From Jacaranda mimosifolia (lineage: Eukaryota; Streptophyta; Magnoliopsida; Lamiales; Bignoniaceae): a stretch of DNA of 64,000 nt. The position numbers and the translations under genes are program-made. The stretch spans positions 29,551,744 through 29,615,743 of the forward strand of contig CM032123.1 of NCBI GenBank assembly GCA_018894105.1. Direction: 5' to 3'. Each line of letters starts with the position of its first letter. Position 1 is the first letter of the stretch. Positions 32,560 to 44,876 of the stretch are shown piece after piece. The notes below the pieces were generated by a model, which did no database searches, was not told where the DNA came from, and saw only the letters and a program-made list of their open reading frames with translations.

Positions 32560-35500
32560 ACCTCATTTCAGCAAAGTAATACTTTATCTTTGTTATACGT
32601 ACTCGATTTTAAAGTTTTAATACCATATCTTCAGCATCTAGTAATGCATAAGAATGATTCTATACTTATCAGTCATATGGCCTAATTAGCGTTAATTTAT
32701 TGATGAAACAACATATAAGACCATCAAAAAAAATAAAGGATATTCACATGCTTAATGGTTGGAAACACAATTAGTAGTGTAAAACACCATTGTAGGTGGT
32801 AAAATATTTCATTTGGACATCAACATCATAAGAAAAAATACAATTTTGTGGCTATATCAACATAATAAGGTCTAAAATACTTAAATTAAATTATATTTAA
32901 AATACATAAAACTGATACTGCATAACAGAGATGTAATACCTTATTTCTGCAAAACAATGCTTCATTTTTGTATGTAAATGCTTGATTTCAGAAGATAAAC
33001 ATCTCATCTTCAACGTCGAGTACTATAGTGGAGTGATTCTATACCTATTAGTCATATGGCCTAATTTGCCTCAATTTATTTGTGAAACAACATATAAGAC
33101 AATCAAAAAATAATTAAATCATGTATTCTTCAATTAATAGTTGAGACAAGCATGCGTTCAAATGGATAGAAACACAATTATTAGTGTAAAGCACCAATAT
33201 TGATGGTAAAATGTTACATTTGGACTTCAATATTGTAGGAAAAATAGATTTTCATAGCTATACCAATATAACGAGGTCTAAAATATTTAAATTGGACGAT
33301 GTTTAAAATATATGAAAATGAAATTGCAAATCAAATACGTCTTTTGAGTGTTTTTATGCTCTTTCTTCTTTTAGCCAAATTTACCTCAATTTGAGGGTGA
33401 AACAACTATAAGACTGATATATTCATGAGAGGTTCATTGGTTCTCGATTGTGGTGTCGAAATGATACATTTACCTCATTCTTCCATGGTTAATTCGAGTA
33501 TGAATGAGAACACAAGTGATTAGATGTTGCTATTTGTGTTTCCAACCATTTACACACATACTATCATGTCCATTACTTGAAAAAATATGATTTTAGTGCA
33601 TTAGAGGATCGTATATGTTGTTTCACCCATTAGTACAAAAACAAGGCATATAAGTACATAACAACGCGAATTAAGTACAAAATGTTAAAAATCAAGTATA
33701 TAACACAAAAAAAGTGGCACTTTTTTCTCAATTGACAGTATCCTTTTAGGTACTTAAGAGTTTAAGCTTAACTTGTCATAATTTGGTCATGGTCTTATGA
33801 TCATGTAATGGCCAGATTAAGTTGAATTGAACTCGATCTCTTATGTGTTGAGAATGATACTGAAAATCCATAAAAAAAAGTACCTAGTATTAGCCTTTAT
33901 GTACTCCAGAACTATATTTATGAACTTAATTTGCCAATGTTGTGTACCCATTATATGTGTTTCTGTGCTTGCTTTTTCAAAGGTCGAGTTGATGCTCAAT
34001 TTAATGCATGGAACAACACTCAAGACACTCTAACACAACAAAGCATAGTTTGTTGAAGAAATGATCATGATAGTACGTGTTGAAATGATTGGAAACTCAA
34101 ACACCCACATATAACCACTTCCGCTCTCATTTATATTAGTATAAACCATTGATGCATGAGCCAAATGCGACACCACCATCGAAAACCAATATACCTATCA
34201 TAACTATATAAGTTCTTAGACTAATATGCCATGGTCTTATGATCATGCAATGGTCAAATTAAGTTGAATTGAACTCAATCTCTTATGTACTGAGAATGAT
34301 ACTGAAAATCCGCAAAAAAGTACTCAGTATTGGCCTTTATGTACTCCAGAACTACGTTTATGTACTTAATTTGCTAATGTTGGGTACCTATTATGTGTGT
34401 TTCTATACTTGCTTTTTCAAATGCCAAGTTGAGGCTCAATTCAATGCATAGAAAAACACATACGCAACAAAACTGTGGTTTGTTGAGGAAATGATCATGA
34501 TAGTATGTGTTGAAATTGTTGGAAACTCAAACACCCGCATATAACCACTTGCATTCTCATTTATAGTAGCATAAACCATTGATGCATAAGTCAAATGAAT
34601 CCTCCCAACACTACCATCAAAAACCAGTGAACTTATCATGACTATATGAGTCCTTGGACTAATATGTCAGACATATAATCATTCAATGGCAAGATTAGGT
34701 CGAATTGAACTCAATCTTTTATGTTTTCAGAATGATACTGAAAATCCGCTAAAAAAGTACCCAATATTAGCCTTTATGTACTCCAAAACTATGTTTATCT
34801 ACTTAATTTACCAATGATGTGTACCTATTATATGTGTTTATGTATTTGCTTTTCCAAAAGCCGAGTTGATGTTCAATTCGATGTGTAGAACAACATATAA
34901 GATACCCTAATGCGATAAAACTATAGTTTGTTGAGGAAATGATCGTGATAGTACGTGTTCAAATGGTTGGAAACTCAAATACCCACATCTAACCACTTGC
35001 GCTCTCATTCATAGTAGTATAAATCATTGATGCATAAGCCAAATAAATCCTCTCAATACCACCATCAAAGACCAGTGAACATATCATGATTATATGAGTC
35101 ATTGGACTAATATGCCATGGTCTTATGACCATGAAAAGGCTAGATTAGGTTGAGTTGAACTCGATCTCTTATGTGTTGAAAATAATATCCAAAATATGCA
35201 AAAAAAATACCTAGTATTAGCCTTTATACTCCAGAACTATGTTTATGTACTTAATTTACCAATGTTATGTACCCATTATGTATGTTTCTGTACTTGGTTT
35301 TCTAAAAGCTGAGTTGAGGCTCAATTCAATATGTGAAACAACACATAAGACACCTTAACATGATCAAACTATGGTTTATTATAGAAATGATCCTAATAAT
35401 ACATGTTGAAATGGTTGGGAACTCAAACATCCATATCTAACCACTTGCATTCATTCATAATAGTATAAACCATTGATGCATGAGTCAAATAAATACTCCC

Positions 35501-35610
35501 GACAGCATCATGAAAAACCAGTGAACCTATCATGACTATTTGTGTCCTAAAACAAATATGCCATCGTCTTATGATCATACAATGGCCAGATTAGGTCGAA
35601 TTAAAGTCGA
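32560..35610 (+). repeat. Array of diverged 375-445 bp tandem repeats
   Basis: Four units of about 438-448 bp follow one another from about 33785; the shared AATATGCCATGGTCTTATGA region recurs near 34223, 34661, 35109 and 35555. Each unit also carries AAAGTACCTAGTATTAGCCT, CTTAATTTGCCAATGTTG and ATGATCATGATAGTACGTG variants. Upstream, two older units about 375 bp apart (TCATATGGCCTAATT near 32675 and 33052) share GAAACAACATATAAGAC and GGAAACACAATTA with the later ones. A fifth partial unit ends at the LINE fragment. The reading frames inside the units are not conserved as proteins. Origin unknown. Confidence 0.8.
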
Positions 35611-37690
35611 TCTTGTGTGCAAAAGGATTGTCTACTTCAATTAATAAATCAGTGGCTGATGGAAAAATTCTTGGCATCCGTGTGGCTCTGAGTGCTCTCC
35701 CTATCTCTCATCTACTTTTTGTTGATGACAGCCTTCTTTATTTTAGAGCTAATTGGTCTGAAGCGACAACTATTTCTTTTCTCATTCAAAATTATGAAAG
35801 AGCCTAGGGGTAAACCATTAACATGAGCAAATCATAGTTAGTATTTAGTGAAAATGTCCAGAACTTTAGAAAAGATGAAATCTATTCTTTGCTTGGTATT
35901 CCTACAAGTGATGTTCACGACACATGTATTGGTCTTCCAGTTGTGTGGGTTGAAGTAAGAAAGAAATCCTTGCTTTCATTTGTAATAAGGTCTGGAGAAA
36001 AATCCAAAGTTGGAATTGGAAATTCATCTCTATAGTGGGTAAGGAGGTTTATTAAAGTCGATGGCTCAAGCGGTGCCAAACTATGCCATGGATGTTTTCT
36101 TATTGCCAAAAGAAATATGTTCAAATTTGGAAAAAAATGGTGAACTCTTTCTAGTGGGGTTCGAGTAATAGGAGTGGTTGAGTTGGAAGAATCTAAGCTT
36201 GGCAAAATTTGATGGTGGCTTAATCTTCTGTAGGCTCTATAAACTTAATATTGCGTTACTTGGTAGACAATATATGTTGGAGATTGCTGTTACAATTGAA
36301 CTCTCTTGTGGCAAAGATCTTTAAAGTGCGTTACTTCCCTTGCACTTCAATTTTAGAGGTTCAGTTCAGAGCTAATCCCAGCTTTGTTTGGTTAAGCTTA
36401 ATGGCAACATTGCACGTGATTAAAGAATGAGGCAGGTTGCGAGTAGGGAATGGACAAAATATTAGAGTAATTGGTGATCCTTGGCTCCCTTATGAATCAA
36501 ATACATACATTGAAACTCCCCTGCCTAATCACTGTAATCATTGAGACTAGCTAATCTTTTGAATCCAGATGGTAATGAATAGAACTATAAGATGATCAGC
36601 AACATGTTTAACGAGAGAGATACAATACTTGTCATGAATATTCCTCAAAGTTTGAGACACTTTAAGGATTGTCGCTTCTAGAAGAAAGATAAGTCCGAGA
36701 GATATACTGTCAATAGTGCATACAAATCTTTGATTTCATAGGATAAGTAGATTCACCAAACCAAAAAAAATGGTCTCTAGAAGACCTTATGGCGTTTAAA
36801 GACCCTTGCTAAAGCACGAAACTTAGTTTGGAGATCGCAAGTGAATATTTTCCTTGTAGAACAAGACTTGTGGCAAAACATATTGGCGTAGACACAACTT
36901 GTTCGATTTGTGGTTTTGAGCCAGAAACATTATTCATACATTTGTTGACCATTCTTTTGATAGAGATATTTGGGCTATGTCTAAGATGGGTTTTATTAGA
37001 GGTAATGCTTACTGCTTTGGGGATTGGCTAAAGCTCATGTTGGATAACAACTCTAGAGAAATGTGTGAATTGTTGTGATTTGATAGAACCTCTGGAATAA
37101 TAGAAATATTATTATTGGAAAACACAAGGGAGCGTGTTCTTAATTATGCTAACTCTTACCTAGATCAATGGAGAATAGCCAAATTTAAAGACAACCATTC
37201 TAATAAGAAAAAAGCAAGATGATATGACGAACTCAATTTGGTCTAAACCTAATTTTGGGTGGATAAAAGGAAACTCGAATATAACAATTTTCAATAATAG
37301 AAATGCCTTGGGGGTGGGCTCGGTTGCTTGGGATCATAACGGAAAATTTATCAATGCTGGACATAAAATGTTTAAAGGTATTGTGGATGTAGCTATGGCA
37401 TAAGGGCTAGGTGTTAGAGAAGCCCTTTAGTTGGATAAAGTAGTTTGGTTTGCAGCAAGTGATATTGGAGTCAAATTCACAAGAAACTGTCATTGCTGTA
37501 AACAAAAATGACTACCTTTTATCTAATATTGGCCTTATTATTGAAGACTGTAGGTTCTTAAAAAAAGATGTCAAAATCTTCGAATTCACTTTGTTAATCG
37601 ATTTGCGAATACTATTGCCCATCCAACTGCAAAAGCTTAGGATTCTCTGGCTGATCATGAGGTTTGAAGGAATACTCTTCCCTAATTTAT
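35610..37690 (+). pseudogene. Non-LTR retrotransposon (LINE) fragment, RT C-terminus to RNase H
   Basis: The 5' part is missing. The frame at 35613-35807 reads ISHLLFVDDSLLYFRANW, the FADD-type catalytic box of plant L1-like reverse transcriptase with Val for Ala. Further frames give KSMAQAVPNYAMDVFLLPKE (about 36050-36120), a zf-RVT-like CSICGFEPETLFIHLLT (about 36900-36955), and an RNase H-like GVGSVAWDHNGKFINAG and FVNRFANTIAHPTAKA (37310-37640). The order is that of plant LINEs. Stops and frameshifts are frequent, so it is dead. Confidence 0.85.
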
Positions 37691-38792
37691 TATACTTGTG
37701 TTGGAAGCTAATTTATTGTCCATTCATAAAACCATATTTCCTTCTCACTTCCCCGTCCAATCAACAAGATGAAATTACTCACAAGGAAAGCCATAAATCT
37801 ACGCTTTTGCCACTTAATAACATGACCCCTCAATTTGAACCATTGTCAAACAACACATCTATTTTAACATGATAAAAGCCAGAAAAGTAGAGTACTATCT
37901 TGGGCCACCTAAGCAAAGAGAACTAGCCCATCTACTTCTTCTTGTTAACTTTTATTTGAAACTGGACCATACGAGCCTGCTTATTTGTAAGGAAGAGGTA
38001 CTGATTCTTGTCGAATTGAAAAATTTGGTAGATGGAATCTAGAATAGTTATTGACATTACTTCTTTAGATCCAAGTATCTAACTGAAATGCTTAAAGGAT
38101 TTTAATGCTCATTGTATCATTGGAGGTCACACAAATGATATCACATAATACAGCGAAGCATCATATATTAAGGTACGAAACAGGATAATACAGACATGGA
38201 TAGGAAAAAGATCGGCATTTTCACATTAATTAGTTTAGTATAACTTTCACAAAACAAAATAAAATCCCCATATTTCATGGAGTTATATGCATTGAAGCCA
38301 TCAATCTTAAACCAAAAAATTGTGGCTAGGGATTCAGGGCAAAAAACAAGGCACTACTAACAATATGAGCATTAAACAACCCACCTCACAGAATGGCCAT
38401 CCATACACAATTCAAGCACATCCACAACTTTGCATCACCATAGATAAAGATAGCTAATAGCATTGAAATAAAAATCTTATTAGGGCAGAAGAAAATCTTA
38501 ATTACCAAAAGGAAAAAGATTCAAGAATTACTTCTTACGAAACATTAACCAATAAAAAAAGGAGAGTAAACAACTAAAATCAATAAGGTTTTTCAAAATC
38601 ACACGCGTACATCACTAGCAAAATGGCCACATCAATAAAAAAGTAGAAACCGTACAAAGCATCTGACATTAAACAAAATCATGTTCAAGTGCAGAGACAC
38701 ATTATCTCCATACAAATCAAAAATATCTCATTGTAAAATTACTCAAAAAGTTAACTGAACTCCTGAGAAACTAATAAAATGCCCATCTTATC
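37691..38792. other. Intergenic DNA, nothing recognised
   Basis: No domain-bearing frame was found. Part of it may be the former 3' flank of the eL27 pseudogene, which runs leftwards from 39196. Confidence 0.4.
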
Positions 38793-39196
38793 TTAGAACC
38801 TGAGATTGGTAAAGAACTAGCAGTTTTTCCCAGTCTTGAACCGCTCCTCGAACCTGCCCTTCATCTCCTTAGCCGCCGTCACCTTCTTGTCCTTGGATTG
38901 CAAACAATCTAGCTTCATTACATCCTTGAGATCCACATTGAGGGTGTGGCGCATGGGCATGATGTGGTTGTAGTTCACCAATTTGATGAAGCATTTCACG
39001 CGTGACTTCTTAGCCTGCTTCTTGGCTGAGTCCTTGTGGATAACCTTGCGCTGATATTTGGACAGACCCGCCACCAAATAGCGGCCGTACGGGCGGTCGC
39101 TCGTGCCATCGTCAAATGAGCGAACGATCACTGCTTTACGGCAAGCCTAACGGCCTTGCAAGATACAGCTTTGTTCAGCTTCAAAAATTTCACCAT
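38793..39196 (-). pseudogene. RPL27: 60S ribosomal protein eL27 pseudogene
   Basis: Starting at the ATG at 39196 the minus strand reads MVKFLKLNKAV. After a small frame loss it continues [23 protein letters not shown] and then an open stretch to residue-level homology ending [20 protein letters not shown] (second stop at 38793-38795). eL27 (Ribosomal_L27e, PF01777) normally ends NRWFFTKLRF, so the Trp codon has become a stop. With a frameshift, an internal stop in the first 25 codons and a premature C-terminal stop, no complete protein can be made. The frame from 38817 to 39131 is otherwise very well conserved, so inactivation is fairly recent. The retained promoter motifs argue for DNA duplication, not a processed copy. 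Confidence 0.9.
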
Positions 39197-39209
39197 TGCC
39201 GCCAAGCTC

Positions 39210-39330
39210 TGTCTCTCCCTCTCTCTGGTCTCTCCGTGTAAATGCGGCCAATCGTAAAACCCTAATGGATATATAAAGTAAGTATTGGGCTGGATCCATT
39301 CTAATAGGCCAAATTTTGGGCTTCAAATAA
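39210..39330 (-). promoter_or_regulatory. Ribosomal-protein-type promoter of the eL27 pseudogene
   Basis: Upstream of the pseudogene ATG are a telo-box (AAAACCCTAA, plus strand about 39257-39266), a TATA-like TATATA near 39273, and site-II-type elements (TGGGCT/AGCCCA near 39288 and 39318, TAGGCC near 39305). This combination is typical of plant ribosomal protein genes. Confidence 0.65.
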
Positions 39331-39686
39331 TTTTCCCTTTCAGTATCTATACTTTCAAAAAAAAAAAGTCTTGGACAGTTGCTTTCATTTCATTCTCATT
39401 TCTTTATCCCACGATGTAGAAATTATCCTCTTCTAAAACTGATTTCATCAAACCTATATTAGTTGGACTTCAGTTTACATTAATTATTATGTTATTAATT
39501 CATTGTATAAATTAATTAATTCTCATTTAGCTAATTGCTCTAATCATTCAATTAATCATTTGAAGAGAATTTTTCTTAAACTTATTAGGTTTAATTAATT
39601 TAAATAATTAATTAAATAGATTTGTCCAAGTTTCAAATTTGTATGTAACACCCCTTAAGTTTATCAATAAGCAAAAAGCAGGTTTA

Positions 39687-39757
<71 letters not shown>
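39687..39757. repeat. (AAT)n microsatellite
   Basis: About 23 AAT units run directly into the left arm of the palindrome that follows. Confidence 0.95.
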
Positions 39758-40098
<341 letters not shown>

Positions 40099-41134
40099 GA
40101 TAAGCTCTCATTCTTGCAAATACATAAGTTGAAAGTTCAAGTCTCACATAGAGAAGTGTGGGAAATAATTGTGTCCAACAAGTTAATTCAATTGGGTATA
40201 AATTTTTTACTCTTGTAAATAATTTATTTTTATTCAATGTTAGTAAAAGGCCTTTTTTTTTTTCTTCATCTTATTAGTGTTTATTGAATTAAGATGTTGT
40301 CCTTAGGTTAGCTAAGAGGCAGATCAAATATAAAATGGCAATCGTGGAATATATCTAAGGGTGTGTTTCATATAGTATACTATGTGAGATTAGTCCTATT
40401 AATTTTGTGTAATTATATGTTTGTTATACAACATTAAAGTTTTGATTTGAGCTAAGATTGACTCCAAACCTGCACCGAACCCACACAATTTACCAGGGGT
40501 TCGTTTGCTTTGAATAATGTGATTATGATTGATATATAAGCAACTGGATATGTTTTAAATCCGTCAAGATTTTGATTGGTAAAACTAATTGAAATATAAA
40601 TAAAAATAAAATATATGATTTTACAATTATAAACCTTTATTATTTATTTTAATTCTATTTTTTTATATGCTTATTTTTCCATCTCTCATTTTTTATTGTC
40701 ATTGTCTTCATGGCATGTCACTCTGCCAGAGCAGCATTGTTGATTCTTCTATATAATATTCCATTCTGGTATTTTTGCCCATACGTACTTCAGGCTCTTT
40801 TTTCTTATTTTTCTTTCATTTTTTTCTTTGTCCTCCCCTTTTTTTCTTATGGTCATGTTTCCTCTCTTTCATCTCTAAACAAAAACTCACGGCAAGCCCA
40901 TCTACCGCCATTTTTTCTTCTCCATCTCTTCCATTTCTAACTAACTCCTCCTTTTCTTCTTCAAGTAGTTTTAGGACTATCCAACCGACAACCTCTCTCC
41001 ATTGCACACAATCTTTCTTGTCCTTTGCATACTTTCTTATCATTTTTCCATCTTTTCTTCTTTTTGTTACTTCGGCTGTGATTACTAAAAAAACCATGGC
41101 CTTATCAGAACCTTCTTTTGGGTATGTTTAGATT
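40099..41134. other. Intergenic DNA
   Basis: AT- and T-rich spacer. Frames at 40710-41131 are pyrimidine-rich low-complexity translations (Phe/Ser/Leu) without domain. No gene is supported. Confidence 0.4.
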
Positions 41135-41139
41135 TATGG

Positions 41140-41662
41140 TGATGCAGCTCGAGATCTTGAAGTCTAGATCTCAAACTGAATTTCCCTAAATGACCCTGCT
41201 TATGATCTCGACCTCAAATTAGATCTCGCTTTACATGAGTAATCTGGGTCTCTGACCTGACCACAAAAGCACACATTAGGCTAGCTGAGATCTCCCTAAG
41301 CTAAGGTCCCCCAATGCCTAAGTTAGTGTATTGCTAAGGTGATCAAATGAAAGCTCAAATATAAAGTTAAGAACTCAAGTGAGTGATGGTAAATAAGACA
41401 TGACCTGATACTGTACAAGTTTTCTGCTTTATAGACGTTAGTTGTCTTTTTTTGTACGGATCGAGATGGCGAATTGTTGTTTATCATATCTGTAATCGAT
41501 CAACGGTCCGCAATCCGATCATGCCCTAAATCGATTCAAGTTCTACTGGGTCTTAAACCAACCCGAATAAAAAAGGCGTGGATCCTTATCCTATTAGGGT
41601 ATTTTTGCTAAATTTCAGGGGCAAAACAGTTATTTAGCCATTACCATTAATTGTCATCATCA
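41140..41662 (-). repeat. 3' LTR of Tat-like element B
   Basis: Direct repeat of 44376-44871, sharing AGATCTTGAAGTCTAGATCT near its start and the CCTATTAGGGTATTTTTGCT block near its end. Confidence 0.85.
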
Positions 41663-41826
41663 TTAACTCCCCCATTTTCGAACTGTATTGGTTCTTTTCT
41701 TAGCTTGGGGGAATGAACCTATACACTAGGAAAGTAGGCGCTGATTATTCTTAGCCGTCCGATCTAGCACTATTAATCCTGACCGTTGATGCATTCTTGG
41801 GAGCCAAACCATCACATCCAACCATC

Positions 41827-41834
41827 TATATATA
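41827..41834 (+). promoter_or_regulatory. TATA box of the antisense ORF, element B
   Basis: CTATATATACCC lies 142 bp before the ATG at 41969 and is followed by a pyrimidine-rich leader (TTTCATTTCCTCTCCCTCT). The spacing agrees with elements A (151 bp) and C (159 bp). Confidence 0.6.
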
Positions 41835-41968
41835 CCCTAGTGCATCCGCGCAACTTCATTTCATTTCCTCTCCCTCTACTACTTTAGCATACCTCTCAGA
41901 TCTCGATCACAAGCCGCATAGTCACCTACCAAGATCTTTCTCTTTCTAGGTTTAACCATTTATCTAAA

Positions 41969-42370
41969 ATGAGCTCGAACTCGAGTTCCTTTGATAAAAC
42001 TCCCAGCCTTAGTCAGTCGGGATCGAGAGGAAGCGGGTCTCCCTCCTCGAGCTCAGAAGATGTGATTTCCCACCAACTTCCTCCAGCCTCCAACTCGCTC
42101 ACGATCCTATCACCAACTAGTTTGCGTGATCCTGATCCCATAATGGGCTCCTCCATAGTGGGTCCTTCTTTCACCTTGATGGAAGAACCGACATGGGATC
42201 CTGAGACTAAAAAGTATATCCTTGCCACATCCTCATGGTTGGTCATAGTTCCCAAGCTTGGAGTTCTTAAGGTCTCAGAGATTAGGTCTAAGTTCTTCAT
42301 TCCCCTAGATTATGAAATAATCATTCCAAATAAGTCAAATTTGATGCATCAAAAGGCGCGCTACTTTCCA
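41969..42370 (+). pseudogene. Antisense ORF of element B, N-terminal part
   Basis: It lies antisense to the element. It starts MSSNSSSFDKTPSLSQSG and is Ser-rich for 35 residues; about 80 residues on it reads VSEIRSKFFIPLDYEIIIP, comparable in place to LRELYHIPHEYQLL in element C. The frame stays open to 42409, but from about 42370 the sequence is gag/protease on the other strand, so the ORF has lost the rest of its domain. Homology to the other two antisense ORFs rests on position, promoter spacing and composition more than on residue identity. Confidence 0.6.
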
Positions 42371-44314
42371 TGTGGGTTTTCAAGATCGTTGGCCTCTCAC
42401 CAACTATGATATCCATCTTTTTCAAGACCTCCAAAAATATGATATCCACTGAGCTCCCATTATCCACTAGGACCTTATGAACCAAGTAATATGTCCATCA
42501 TCGTGACCATGGAATCGTTTTGTGGTCTAACAACACTTTTTGAGTCCTTAACATCAAAAGTAATAGTAGATTGATCAGCAATATTCAGTACTGGACCTAT
42601 TTTCTTTTGACTTACCTGGTTCCTTGTGGATCTGGCGCGCCTGCTCTATGAGAGTCCCTTGAGGTTGGACCCCCTGCTATCATGTGTATGACCCTTATTC
42701 GTGGCAAGTTATCCCTTATTGGGTTATTTGCAATTTTTTTAGCTTGTCTTTCTCGACTGTGAGATCTACTTTGGGACCTTCTTTTCATATTTCCCACCAG
42801 GTTCTTGCACCTTAGACCTATCTTCCCTGGCAATAAAATTCTTCAGGTACCCCTACCCATTGAGCCTTTCTACTTCATCTTTCAACTGAATACAATCCTC
42901 AGTGTCATGTATGTGGTCTTTATGGAAGCGATAATATTTGTTTGAGTTCCGCCTTGCTGGAGTATCTCGTATCTTTCTTGACCATTGCAATATCTTGGAC
43001 CCTTCTATGGCCATGAGCACATGGGACTTCGCAGTGTTGAGTGGCGCATAGTGGTCATGCTTTTTGATTGGGGAACGATGGCGATCTTTTTCAAATCTAG
43101 ACTTGGGGGTCCTTGATAAGATCTGTGGGGTGCATTTCTAGTCCCTTTGTGGTCCTTCATGATGTTGATCTTTTCCTCTGTAACATTAGGCCATCTCCAT
43201 CAATTGTTCGATATCTTTAGGGGACTCTCTAACAAGGGCTGAAGCTAGGGGTCCTTTTTTGAGCCCGTGGATGAAAATGCTTGTGATCATATCAGTACAC
43301 CAATCCTACACCTCAAGCATCTCATTATTGAACCTATTCATGAGCCCCCCTCAGGGTCTCATTTTCCTTCTATCGTATTGTGAACAGGTAAGTAGCGAAC
43401 CTCTTATCCTTCTTTTTACTGGTGAACTGGTACAAGAATTTTCTTATGAGCTGGTCATATGACACAATTGTCCCGGGAACCTGTCCTATAAACCATTCTT
43501 GAGCTCTTTCACTTAGTGTCGTCACAAAGATCCTGGCATTCATAGCATCAGACTACCCATATAGGTTCATAATATTTTCAAAGGCCGTCACATGCTCCTA
43601 CGGGTCTTTATTTCCATCTTATTTTGGCAAATCAGGAAGCTTAAAGTGTGACGCCACCGACTCAGCCAATAATTAAGCAGAGAATGGTGAGTTCTTTTTT
43701 TGCAATGCCGTGAGCCTTTCCTTTTTGGGTTAATCTATCTTCCTACTCAACTGTTCAACTTGATCACTAATCTCATTGACTTTCTCTTTTGAAAGCAAAG
43801 GTGGGGGCCGCTTATAAATGGGACCTTCCCAATTCAATGTTAGCGGTTCCAACCTCAATGCTTCATATCTACTATAAATGTTAGGAGGGTAACTTGGCCA
43901 TCGTGCCACCTTACTTCCTACTTCATCCAAGTTCTCCATCTCCTTTCCCCTCGAAATCCTTAGATATTACACACCTTTAGCCAATGAAGGTCCCGATCTT
44001 CTATCCTGGAACAAGGGTCTATTCAATGGAAGCGGAGTCACCTGAACATGAGCTACTGCTGCAGCTCGGGTTCTGCGTTCATGCTCTCCCAAAACCTTTG
44101 GCTCATCTCAAAGACCAACTGCTCCAGATCCCTTCTGCTTAATTACACGACTTGAGCTCCACTAGGGTTTTATGTCAATGTTCCTTACCCTATCTCTACT
44201 TAGGCGTTTTGAAGTATGATACTGGTGGGAGGCATGGGGGATGTGGGTGAGATGGGTGGCGACAGGGATATTGGCGATTGGAGTATCCATCATGTGTTTA
44301 GGAGTTCTATCCAT
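42371..44314 (-). pseudogene. Gag and partial protease of Tat-like element B
   Basis: The minus-strand ATG at 44314 gives MDRTPKHMMDTPIANIP. The gag core is readable near 43440-43640 (NARIFVTTLSERAQEWFIG, SYDQLIRKFLYQF). The frame at 42612-42833 contains VIHMIAGGPTSRDSH, like VIDMIAGGPTGGDS in element C. Protease starts near 42470-42400 with VLVDNGSSVDIIFLEVL across a frame break, so the active-site Asp is present here. Sequence then switches at about 42370 to the antisense ORF. Many stops are present. Confidence 0.78.
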
Positions 44315-44375
44315 AACTAACTGTTTGCTTTTGTTGCTCGTGAACTAAATCAGACTTCCCACAAACAACGCCAAT

Positions 44376-44871
44376 TGATATGGCTCTAGATCTTGAAGTC
44401 TAGATCTCAAACTAGATTACCCTAAATGAACCTATTTATGATCTCGACCTCGAACCGAATCTCACTTCGCACAAGTAATTTGGGTCTCCGACCTGACCAC
44501 AAGAGCCCTCAATTAATGCCCTTCAATGCCTAAGTTAGTATATTGCTAAAATGATCAAACGAAAGCTAAAATGTAAAGTTAAGAACTCAAGTGAATGATG
44601 GTAAAGATATGACCTGGTATTGTACAATTTTCCCATTTTATAGGCATTAGTTGTCCTTTTTCGTATAGATTGAGATGGAGAATCGTTGTTCATTAGATAT
44701 CTAATCGATCAACGATCCTTAATTCGGGTCATGCTCTGGATCGATTCGGGTTCTACCGGGTTTTGAACTGACCTGAATAAAAAGATGCAGATCCTTGTCC
44801 TATTAGGGTATTTTTGCTAAATTCCAGGGACAAAACAGTCTTTTAGTTGTTACCATTAATTATCATCATCA
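44376..44871 (-). repeat. 5' LTR of Tat-like element B
   Basis: Direct repeat of 41140-41662 with one internal deletion. It is followed on the minus strand by the primer-binding region (44354-44375). Confidence 0.85.
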
Positions 44872-44876
44872 TAAGG

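Larger units (their letters stand above)
41140..44871 (-). mobile_element. Tat-like element B: gag and protease plus antisense ORF, pol deleted
   Basis: LTRs 41140-41662 and 44376-44871 start TGAT and end ATCATCA in the plus sense. The flanks TATGG (41135-41139) and TAAGG (44872-44876) match at 4 of 5. On the minus strand ATTGGCGTTGTTTGTGGGAA follows the 5' LTR. Gag and the start of protease lie on the minus strand (44314 to about 42370), and a plus-strand ORF (from 41969) sits just inside the 3' LTR. Reverse transcriptase, RNase H and integrase are absent. The layout equals element A, but LTR and protein sequences are clearly different, so it is another family. Confidence 0.85.

Noticed and set aside
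33827..34451. Two frames starting with the same MNSISYVLRMILKI peptide
   Set aside because: They come from consecutive units of the 440-bp array; the frame is lost in the third and fourth units, so no protein is conserved.
40099..40260. SINE-like segment with a box-B-like GTTCAAGTCTCAC followed by a T-run
   Set aside because: Only a weak B-box similarity; no box A, no poly(A) tail in the right direction and no target duplication.
40710..41131. Phe/Ser-rich frames that look like membrane peptides
   Set aside because: Pyrimidine-rich DNA gives such translations in any frame; no start context, domain or conservation.
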